This document shows positions 35,001 through 46,200 of a stretch of 64,000 nucleotides of DNA, piece by piece. The notes under the pieces are model-generated. The model was not told where the DNA came from and did not search any database. It saw only the letters and a list, made by a program, of their open reading frames with translations. The position numbers and the translations under genes are program-made. The DNA lies in contig OY979724.1 in assembly GCA_963855995.1 (NCBI GenBank), positions 13,639,032 to 13,703,031 on the forward strand. Reading direction: 5' to 3'. Source of the stretch: Muricea muricata (Eukaryota > Cnidaria > Anthozoa > Malacalcyonacea > Plexauridae). How positions within the stretch are numbered: the stretch's first letter is position 1; every line of letters begins with the position of its first letter.

Positions 35001-36581
35001 ACAATTTCACTAGATTTAGAAAGCTCTTTCGAACTGTGCTAAAATTGTTTTCGAATTTAAAAGTTTGTCTAATTGGGGAATGGTCCGTTGACCTATGAAA
35101 TAGGAGAGTTTCCATATGTAGTTACCGTACGTATTCCATATATGGACTAATATATACTTAATATGCAAGAGCATATACACGACGCTGAACAGCATATACA
35201 CGACGTTTCAAATATAATAGGTTACATAAGCAGTATAGATTTAGTTTTTAACGGTAAAGTTTCGATTCGCCGCATTAGCTCAGTGGTCTAGGTCGTGCGC
35301 TTAAGCCCTGTTTGTTTCGGGTTCGAGCCCGGTTACGTGCTTTTCTTTTATGCTTTTTTTTCTTCTTAACACACGAATACTTTTTTTTCTTGTATTCTTA
35401 TATTTTTTTTCAATTTTAAAAGGGTTATTCTCCCTCACTGGGACTGTATCTACTTCACCAAATTTAGCTAAAGCGCGAGCCCGAAGGGCGAGTAAGGCTG
35501 AGCCTCTCTCTGTATACGCCATGTTGTTATTTTCGAGCGTTATGTATATGCTCTTCAGCGTCGTGTATATGCTCTTCAGCGTCGTGTATATGCTCTTGCA
35601 TATTGTGCAATCACTTACCTTATATGGAATACGTACTATAAGTGCCTACCAGAGTTTCACAAGGCATTTACAACATTCGCCTCGGTGTTGTACGAGATAT
35701 ACGACTCCTGCCTTAAGCTCGAGTTTGTTACACACGGTTACACATCTCTAAATAGTACTTTTGTTATGTTAGATGCGAGTGATTCCAAACAAGAGAAACA
35801 AAATGGAAATGAAAAGGTGGAGACACAAGCTAAAAGTGGCACAATTGGCGTTTACAAAGAGTTCACGTTGCCAGATTCTGCTCAGTCTAGCACGAGTCCT
35901 GTATTTGGTTTCTATGATGAAGTTTCAAACCCAGACACAAATTCAGCTGGAAAGCAAGATTTAGAAAGTCAGCAATCGAAAGCAGATGGAGCAACGGTCT
36001 GCAGTAGCTTATATGATGAGGTTCGTGACGCGAATGTTACGAATTCTGACAGTGGAAGCACCACAGCGAAGGAAGATAACATATTTGGGTTGTATGACGA
36101 AGTCGGCGCACCGGATTCGACCACTGTAAGTAATCCAGGGCCCGAGACATCCCAACCTGAAGGAAACGGAGTTGGTTTGTACTCTGATGCCAATGAGAGT
36201 AGTATGATTACCGATTGGAAAGAAAAAATGGAAAAAGAGACGCCCTTTGTACCTGACCCAACTCACGTGTATGCAAAACCTCAGAAGTCCACAAATTCCT
36301 TGAAAAGAGAGCGATCGAAAAAGAAACTCATTCCGGGCCTAATGGATGTCGGGGAGGTCAGTATAGATGTCGAAGCAGAGGCGGCCGGTGGAAGGGAAAC
36401 ATTGAAACGCGGTATGACCAAGCCGCAGGGAGATCGCTTCGCCATTGAAGAATTGAAAGATATCTTGGCCGAGTACGACGAGAAAACTAATAAGCAAGAG
36501 GAGGTTCTAGAGGAATTTGACATCAATCAATGTGCGAGCGCGTTCGAGGCTTTGAGAAGATTTTTGGAGCGCTACGAATGA
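32069..36581 (+). CDS. PH-domain adaptor-like protein with YDEV motifs
   Basis: Seven exons: 32069-32122, 32800-32880, 33206-33241, 33439-33516, 34005-34087, 34253-34641, 35773-36581; phases join to 509 residues. Residues about 4-110 form a single PH domain (EGFLNKAGKG, HSWRPRYFILDGVTLKYYKS, AFQITTKAKRTYYM, conserved Trp in VQGWLKCLAMSK). The rest is low-complexity, acidic and proline-containing (SIVPPPLPARMP could bind SH3 or profilin), with tyrosine motifs TYDTV, LYDEVE, FYDEVS, LYDEVR and LYDEVG. It ends in a likely helical segment (FAIEELKDILAEYDEKTNK). The design, membrane-targeting PH plus repeated pTyr sites, resembles a kinase-signalling adaptor. I do not recognise a vertebrate orthologue; function is inferred. 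Confidence 0.8.
34702..35090. mobile_element. Foldback MITE family B, copy 2
   Basis: Near-perfect palindrome (CAATGGACCATTCCCCAATT ... AATTGGGGAATGGTCCGTTG) centred near 34895-34900, between GCGTTACCAC and GTGGTAACGC. It lies in the last intron of the PH-domain gene. Confidence 0.8.
35127..35640. mobile_element. Long-TIR element carrying a tRNA-like module
   Basis: ACGTATTCCATATA ... AATATGCAAGAGCATATACACGACG on the left is mirrored on the right. The inner ends contain a 21-bp repeat (AGCATATACACGACGCTGA) twice on the left and three times on the right, inverted. It follows directly after foldback copy 2. Confidence 0.6.
35270..35345 (+). repeat. tRNA-like sequence (SINE head or tRNA pseudogene)
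   Basis: Has box A (TTAGCTCAGTGGTCTAGG) and box B (GGGTTCGAGCCCGG), followed by T-rich sequence. The acceptor arms (GCCGCAT against TTACGTGC) do not pair, so it is not called a functional tRNA. Confidence 0.6.
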
Positions 36582-37286
36582 CAATTTATCACGGGGGGGG
36601 GGGGGGGGGAGGGCGGCTGTTCTAAGCTGGTTAATTTGACCATGAGTTAACGACACGCAATTTTGTAGCAGTTTGCCTAAAAGAAATCTTTTTCAAGATA
36701 AATGTTTGTTTCCCTCTGAAATTTTAAAAACAAGGGACGTGTAGAAATGCAGAAACTAAAACAGTACTTGGTTAAACTTTAACCCAAGGTTTGCACTAAT
36801 CCAGCTTTGGACAACCAGTCCTAGAATTTAATGTTTTCAAATTGTTGTATTATATTGTTTGCGTATTCTTTTGAAGACTTAACATTCGTGTTTCTTGCTT
36901 GCTGCCTGGATTTCGTTTAAATTTCAGACTCCAAGCAGGTACATTTTTTGTACATTGTGGCAGTGTATTATAGATGCACTGATGGGATATTGCTTGTGAG
37001 CTGATGCAAACCAAAAAAAGGAATGTAAATATTTTATTTTTCTATTTATAAGTACGAATATAGTTTAGCATATTCTAATTTACTAAAAATAAGCATAATT
37101 AGCGTAATAAAATAACATCCGACAACCGGCGTTCGGAACAACTTCGTTTTAACTTCGTTTTGGAACGTAATTTGAATATTAATGGCGGCTGGTTGTGGTT
37201 TTTGCATGAGAATTTGAGTGGATTTTGGAAATCTTTGAATAGTTTTTGTGATATTTTTGCTGTTTGAGGGATTAAAGGTTCATGAT
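36582..37286. other. Spacer between the PH-domain gene and HID1
   Basis: A 20-base G-rich run lies in the 3'UTR (about 36591-36612). AATAAA occurs near 37107. The last about 170 bp should hold the HID1 promoter. No gene seen. Confidence 0.6.
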
Positions 37287-40200
37287 ATGGGCAATGCTGA
37301 TACGAAACTCGCCTTCAGAAAGGCTGTTGTGCAACTTACAACGAAGAAAACGGTATGCCAGATTAGGATCAAGCTGTTTACAAAGCAATGGCTATTTTAA
37401 CGTGTGCTATTTTTGCAGCCTTTGGAAGCCGGAGACGACGCATTTTGGGCTCAATTTTGGACGGACCCAAACGTTACTGTCAGTGATATCTTTACACTCA
37501 TTCCTGCAACAGAAATACGCTCATTAAGAGACGAAAACCCATCAAATTTGGCCACTCTCTTATACAAGGTATAAAGTTATTTAATCAAGTCATTCAAGTG
37601 CCACGTCGGTTTTTTGCTTTCCTTTTTTATTTCAAAATTTAATAAATAAATTATTAAGTGGTTGTTATTTATATAATGAGTTTCAAAGTTCATGTACAAG
37701 TAAATATGATTTAAAAGTAAAACAGCTGTGTAATTTAATCTGTAGTAGATATATATATTTGTTTTCGTTTGTAATTGTTTACATTTGTACAATATTGTTT
37801 ATTTACTGTAATCTTAAAGATTAAGTATTACATTAGAAAATTAAAAGTATAAATGTGCAGAACTAACATTAGATATAGGACGTTTTATGAAATTTGATGT
37901 ATTATTTCAGCTAGAGAAATATCCTATTATTAAATTAACCCATGTTCTTTGTTGGCAAATAGTTTGTATGTTTTCGTGCACAAGAGATATGTCTTGTTGA
38001 TTTTTGTTTTAAATAAGAATGAAAACCAATGTTATTATTAAAGTGGAACAATCACAAATTAGTTGTCCAGAAATGTTCTCTGTTGCATTTGGTATTTTTT
38101 GTCGGCTGAAGTGGAGAGGGAACCTTGTGCTTTAAATCCTCTCCCCTTTCAACGTTGCTAGGTTATCTGTGCAAAATATTCTTTTACACAGATACAATTT
38201 TGAAGTACACAATATTACCCAAAAGTTTTAGGTTCTGTCACTACCTGATACAATATTGAACTGAAAATTTGTATTTTGAGAGAAAGCTCTGTAAGCAAAG
38301 ACCCCTCCCTGTGAACACTACTAAGTTCCTAACAAAGTTCCTTCACTCGAAATGTCAATTTTCTCTTTATCATTTGAGCTACTGTAGTGAGAGAATCTAT
38401 ATCTTTCATGTATTCTCAACTGCACTACCCACACTGGCAACATTTCAAGAAACTGTTTGCAAACAAAGAACATGGGTTTAATCATAGCATATTTTTCTAT
38501 TATATTTGAAATGATGTGCTAAATGTCCAAAAACATGTTATATCTAATGTTAGTTTTAATTTTCAAATGTAATACTTAATCTATAAAATTACAGTAAGTA
38601 AACAATATTGTACAGAATATCTTTTTGACATGTACAATTTTACATTAGTTGCCCTCTGCAAAGCAAGCTTTTGGACATATAGATTTTCATGGACAAAAAA
38701 TCAAACTAGTGCTACATATTTATTGTTCATCAAACTACAATAAACTCATACAATATCTTTACACAGTGTGTGGAACGGATCGTAAATGCAAGAGCAACAT
38801 GTTGCACTGGACCTCAAGAACATATAATTGGTGAGATTAAATTAACATTTATATAAATTATTAAAATGATATTGTACATATTATTTACACATTAACAGAA
38901 AGGTTTTTAACCTGGCACTGTGCATACTCAGACTTCATGTTCTGTTTCTCTTCTAGTTCTGAACTGTGTTCACATTTTAACACGTGTCATCCCATACATA
39001 TTTGAGGATCCTGATTGGAGAGGATTCTTCTGGTCCACTGTTCCTGGAGAAGTTGTAAGTTAGTGTAAAACATTGCTTCATGCTGTTCTAAGATGCACTT
39101 GCTTTGCATGTACTTGCTTGCATGACTGGGAATCTGATATGTTTACTTAAGACATACAGTACCTGAAGATATGTGACACATCTTAAAAATTGACTATTTA
39201 TGTGAGTGTTGTTCATGTTTTTTAAATAAAGCTAGACTTAATAAAGAAACAGCTTATTTTCTCTTGTATAATCTCCCTAATGTCTATGTGGCAAGCAAAC
39301 AGCTATTTCCTTAATCACTGTCGTAATTCCATCTTTAGGCGGACTTAGACCATGCTGGTGGATTAACAGGCAGAGAAATGGTATACCAAAAATAAGTTTG
39401 ATTCTTACTTGTAATTTATATCATTTAGGTTAAAACTTGTCTTTATTCCCCCCCCCCTCCTTGGCTGACTTAAACAACGATAACATCATATATTGTTTCT
39501 CTCAATTTCTCCTTTCAATTTCACAGAATACTGATTCATCACCTCCAATGGCTCAATCATTATTAAATGCCTTGGCAGTATGTTTTATTTACCATGTATT
39601 TCATTATGATCATTTTGTCACTATTCACCTTAAACATGCTCCACGATATAACTAAATGTTTTTTATTTATTCAGGACTTGCTGTTCTGTCCAGATTTCAC
39701 TGTTAATGCCACAAAACGAGTTGGCCCAGTAAGTAAAAAGTTCGGTAATTCACTCTGTTTGGTAAACATGATTTTAAGAGATGAAGATGAAGATGAGAAA
39801 TATTTGTTTTCTTCAGGAAAATCCTGAGGACCTGTCGACTATTGATAGTTGTGAATATATCTGGTAAGACAGCGGAAAACTGGGCATTGTAGTTCGTATA
39901 CATACTGTACTCTGGTAGAATCTCTTTCTAATTGATTCGGATTGATTCTAATTTATTCTGATTGTTCTAATTTATTCTGATTGATTCTAATTTATTCTGA
40001 TTGTTCTAATTTATTCTGATTGATTCTAATTGATTCTAATTGTGTAATTATCTCTCTAGGGAAGCTGGTGTTGGTTTCTCAGTCTCTCCACCTCATAATC
40101 TTCAGTTTGATATCAACCGAGTCGCAATATTAAAGCTTCTTTTGACTTGTTTCTCAGAATCCATGTACTTACCTCCGACACGTAAGTTTGACGATTCTCA

Positions 40201-43200
40201 TTACTTGTGTTGCTATCCTTGTATTATAATGTCATGGTACTGTGCTGTATTTCAGATCAATTTTGGTAGCTAGACATGATGTCTTGAAATTGCTTGAAAC
40301 ATAACAGAAATGACATCTTTCATGAGAAACATCATTTTTCACAACTTGAAACACATTGTAGGAAGTTTTCAAAATTTCACCGATGGTCTTTAAATGTACA
40401 TGGTGATTGGTACAGTTTTTTCAGCTATAGAGGATATCTATGCTATTCCTGTAGCTAATATATTTGCTTGATCTACAGCTGAAAATCAGGCACTCCCGAA
40501 CAAATGGCTTGCTCATTTCTCATCTTCGGAAAACAGGTGTGATTAATTGTGCTCACTTTATCACAGCAAGTTCATCAACCTAACGTCTTTGTGTTGCTGT
40601 CATTTCTAGACATGCACTGCCATTGTTCACATCTTTGTTGAACACAGTTTGTTCCTATGATCCAGTTGGTTATGGTGTTCCGTGAGTAGAATTTTAGTAT
40701 TTAGTGAGCTTACCTTAAAGTGTTATAAAACAAAACTTAAAAACAGAGTTTGTTTTTGGCTTGTTGGGAAATTGATTAGGAAGTGTTGGAAAATATATGA
40801 ACAGAATTGGTATGGTTGCAGTATGTGGTTAGGTATGGGGAATATTGCTAGTAAGGATAGATTTAAAACTATTTAGAATTCACTCAGCTTATTGACTGAA
40901 ACTGTTGCTAGAGGATCTGGACAGGATAGGATCTGTACGAGGTTTCTTGTCTCCAAGTAACGTACTGCCTGTGTTGGTAGTGCAGTCAAAAGGACACAAA
41001 AACATCTTAGAATATTTTATACCTACAGTTCGAGCGAACTGTTTGTTTTTCGAGACGTTAGTGGTACAGAGCTTTAGATTTGACTAGGGCTACGAGAACG
41101 AGTAAGACTAGAAGATTTTGTTGTTGAAAATCAGCTCTTGCAAACTTGATAATATCCTGTCTTTTTGACACAATATGTCTTGAAAACATCAGATGATCTA
41201 AAGCGAAGACGAATAGGGGTGTGTAAGAGAAAATTTGAAAAATAAAAATCTCGTAGTCGTTCTCGTAGCCGTAGTCTAATCTGAAGCTCCCTAGTACCTT
41301 TGCTGAAAACTTTGAAAACTGTTTATATTTTCCATACCTAAAATATATCCATTAGTGTATTTTCGTGTGTTGTGTAATTTCTTGGCATGGAACAGTTTTG
41401 AAATTGAACCCAAACTATCTCGCTTTGTTTTAGTTATAATCACTTGATGTTCAGCGATACAAGAGAACCTCTGGCAGAAGTCGCCTCACAACTTCTTGTC
41501 GTTTTACTGGATCAGAATAGTGAACAGACGCCAGCAGCTGTGACGGAGGGAAGTTCTGAAGAAGGAGTGTTAGAACAAACACCAGAGGTACAGTATATAC
41601 CACAAAACAACGTTAAATTGAGGAAGTTTTAAGGGGGTCTTTTAATTCTTCAGTGGATTAAACTTATTAATATCTTTTTATTTTTTTACAGCTCGGTGCA
41701 CAAGAAAATCTGTTCTGTAATTATTTGTCACGTATTCATCGCGAAGAGGTATAGAATCTACTTTAAAATACTCTTTTCTGCCTCTGGTCTTTACCAACGT
41801 ATACTAACAGACTTTGTGGGTGGTTTGCTAAGCCTGGTTCACAGTAGCAACGCAAGCGCAAGGTAAAACAAAAGACAAAACAAAGAAATTCAGCGACATA
41901 AGCATACGAACATAAGCATAAGACTACGAACATAGGCTAAGGTAGAACAAAAGCGAATTTAAAAGAAAATTCTTTCTTCTTCTGTGAGGAAATCTCTGAG
42001 GGAACGTTATCTTTTGTTGTGTTGCTTATGTCGCTGGCGAGAAACAGGCTTTATAACAATGAAAGACTATAAACTATAGAAATTGGTGTTCTAAAGAGAG
42101 AATCACAAATAGTGATGACTTTGTTTTAAAAGGCCAATCACGAAGCCTAATGATTTAGCTTGGTATTTGCCTAAGATTTACGACGGGTGTGCTGAAGAAA
42201 TGATATTATGTGTCGTTTTAGGACTTTCACTTCATCCTGCATGGTCTTGCACAACTTCTCAATAACCCTCTGATACAAGTAAGCGTGTTTTCGAGTGTGA
42301 AATATCGTCAAATTTTTCTTTCTTTTGCATGTGCTTATAAAACTTGATCTAAGCAGTTCGTATAATTGTTTCTCAGACGTATCTTCCAAATTCTGCCAAG
42401 AAAATCAACTTCCATCAAGAGTTGTTGGTGTTATTTTGGAAAATGTGCGACTTAAACAAAGTAAGACCAAACATTTCAATGATGTTTTGTGGTGTTACTC
42501 TGAGTCTATATCCACATAGGGCAAGCTGAAAAATATGCCTGACCACGGTGGGAATTGAACCTACGACCTTTGGAATGCCAGCCCAATGATTTAGCAACTA
42601 GGCTAGGCGGTCAGGTCAGGTTTGAGTTTGTGATGTTTCAGAACTGAGACTAATTCCTACGATATCAATGTAATCTCAGGTGTAATCATGATTCTTATGT
42701 ATCTTAATGTTACGTACTTGGGTGAAAGTGATGTTTTTTGCTGTTACTCTATCGACACTGGGCAAACTGAAAACTATGCCTGACTACGTTGGGAATCGAA
42801 CCTACGACCTTTGAAATGCAAGATACATAAAAATCATGATCACACATTTGATTGTTCATACAGTAACAGAATTGAAATATGTATGTATTTTTTTCTTTAT
42901 AGAAATTTTTGTTCTTTGTGTTGAAAAGTAGTGATGTGTTGGAAATATTGGTACCAATTTTGTATCACTTGAATGACGCCAGATCAGATCAATCGCGTCT
43001 GGGTTTAATGCATATTGGGGTGTTTATATTGTTATTGCTGAGCGGTGAAAGGAACTTTGGTAAGAATATTTGAATAGATGTTCCCACTAATTAGATAATA
43101 TGGCTGCGTGGTTTTGTTTTGTTATTTTGATATTCGATAAAAATATTTCTTCAAAATTGTGTTTTTCTTAGGTGTTCGTTTAAATAAACCGTACTCGGTT

Positions 43201-46200
43201 AGGATACCTATGGATATTCCTGTATTCACAGGGACACACGCGGATCTCTTGATTATTGTAAGTGATACAAAATATGCTTAAATTTTGTTATATCTATATG
43301 TACAATACCTTGAAATAGTTATACCTGATCGAAATCATTGTGGTCAAAGAGCGCCAAGTCACCGTCTTTAAAAGCACACATTTGATAATGTAATCTAATG
43401 ATTGTTTGTGTTTCTAATGATTGTGCTGTTTCTCTCTGAGTTTATACTCACACCGGGTAAGCTGAAGAATATGGCTGACCACGTTGGGAATCGAACTTGC
43501 GACCTTTTGAATGCTAGACAATTGCTCTGCCAACTGAGTTACGTGGTCGATTGCTAGGATCCCTTATTTATCTTGCCCGTTGTACATACTCAAAGTTTAG
43601 CACCAGAAACATCATTTTCACTTGACTGTATATAACATAAGCCTGCTCGCAGGCCCGTGCAAGGCAAACGTCTGCGAGCAGGCTAATATAACATGCACCA
43701 AGCCACAACAAAAGATCACAAATATATCTAAACTTCAATGTCGTTCAATTGTAGGTGTTCCATAAGATCATCACGACAGGACATCAACGTCTTCAGCCGT
43801 TGTACGATTGTTTGTTGACAATTGTTGTAAACGGTAAGAACCTAAAGTTTCAGAGAAATTCATAGGTTTTTTGAGAAAGAAATTTCTTGTTAAGATCTTA
43901 TAAACATATCGTACGTTTTTAGTTTCTCCGTATTTGAAATCTCTGTCAATGGTCACGTCAAATAAACTGTTACATTTGCTTGAAGTAAGTTGAGCTTTTG
44001 ATTCATTTGGTGCAAACATGTAAAGGTAAAAGATGTTGTAATGTTGCAGACAGAGAACATATTTGGCTAAAAAGCTCCTTGTCAGATTTTAGCTTATAAC
44101 TATTAATTTCCCGACAAAAAGCCCATTTTTCTCTGTCTTTTATAGCCAGCTTTAGTTATTTCTCTCAATCTGAATTTTTTATTGTCGTTGTCGTAACACA
44201 GACAGCTGGAGACCGTGTTCTTTCTCTATTTGCCTAATTTTGTGTTTGCTATCGCTTTGTAGGCCTTCTCTACGCCATGGTTTCTCTTCTCTGGTGCCAC
44301 AAATCATCATTTAGTGTTTTTCTTGCTGGAAATTTTCAACAACATTATACAATATCAATTTGATGGTAAGATTGCGACATATTCTCCAAAGCTTTCTGTT
44401 TTACTCGCAGTATAAACAAACTACATTGATACATCAAACACAGGACAATACATTACAGTACAAGGCAAATACATGCATAACATTATAATATAATCTTTAT
44501 ATCTACTTATTTTACCAAGTAGACTTTCTAAATCTTTTAAATTCCAGGAAACTCACATTTGATTTACGCCATTATAAGAAAGAGGAATATGTTTCATCAG
44601 GTTTGGAAACTCTTTGAGATTTTATCTAGATTCTGAGTGCGCCTTCTGGTGTCTGTCAATGCTTTGTCTCGATGTACTGATAGAGAAAAGTATGCGAGAG
44701 CATCACTCAATTTGAACGTTGCATCCCAATAATATTATTGTATCCAATAAATTATTGGGATTGTTAGGGTTAGGGTTGACGTTTGGGTTGGGGTTCATTT
44801 CGTATGTACGAAATGACAATTCCAATAAGTATTGGAATTGTTAAACGTTGTCACCAATAATCGTATTGGGATACAACGTGCGGATCGGCCGAGAGCATTC
44901 ATCACTGGTTGTATTCATAATTCATCTACTACTTTATGTACGTGAAAAGACGAAAATTTCACACAAAAATTTCATGCTTTCCCTTGTAGCTTGCGAATCT
45001 TTCCACTGATCCGAGCACAGCACGAAGGCCTAGACGACGACGTAAAGAATCCGAGTCATCGAGCGAAGAGTAAGTTCAAATGTTTTCGAAATTTCTCAAG
45101 CGTTGCAGTGGCGAACACTGGTTGAGGGGGGGGGGGAGGAATTTAGCTTCCCATATTCATACCCGTCATGATTATGAAATAAATTTTATGTTAAGTTCGT
45201 CCGTGGTTTGTACCTAAACTTTTCTTTAATCTTCGCACATTGCAGGGAAGATAAACCACTTTCAGACAAATTACCTGAAATTGAGGCACAAGGTAATACC
45301 TTAGCTTGGATTAGTACTGTAGACTTCATTGGATTTCACTTGTGATTCGGGTCGAACGAGGGTGAAAGTTGCTGAGAGTTGGGGTAAATGCTAACCAAAA
45401 ATCATCTGGCTTTGTGTCGTATTTAATATGTCCTATATAGTATAAAACTTATAACTAACTGTAAAAGATTCAAGACTTTGGTAGGAGTTAAAGAACTGAA
45501 GATTATATAAGTTAAACAACGATAGTCAGTAGAAACGTAAGTACAAGAGCCATCATTGAACTGCTGAACAGTTTAATGCCTCTTCTGCGTTGGTTTCTAC
45601 TGACTATCGTTGTTTAATAACGCATGTTTGTGTTTCGAGTAAAGATTAGAGTTAGGGGTTGGGTAAAGCTTTTTTGTGAATGCTGATCATCAACTACAAT
45701 CAGTATAGAAAACACTTCTGATGTATGTATTTTAGTGGAGGAAGTCCACAGGACAGGTGTAAATGCAGACTCGAGTGATAGTGACGAAGGGTCAGCGGCA
45801 ACAACTAGTCATCAGTCCACAACATCAAAAGATACTTCATATCGAAAGGTGATTGGTCGGTCCCAGTCCGTCTCGAGCACTGGCTCTTTTGTCGCCACTT
45901 CTGAATGGGTAAGAGGATGTACCGTTACATATTCACGACCAAACGAATGAGTGTCTCTCAATAACTCGTAACATTCCTACACTGCTAGTTGATCACCGTT
46001 AAACGATTGTGAAATAAGTTCTCTTCTTCAACAGATCCAGTCTTGGAAACAAAAACTACCATTACAAACCATCATGAGGATGCTACAAGTTCTTGTTCCA
46101 CAAGTTGAAAAAATCTGCATTGACAAGTAAGGCCTTGGGAGTTTAGTTTGTATCTAACATCACGCTCTGAACTGGGTTTTTTTTTCTTGGTCCATTAATC

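Noticed and set aside
35270-35345. Functional tRNA gene
   Set aside because: Box A and box B are present but the acceptor stem does not pair and the sequence is embedded in a TIR element.
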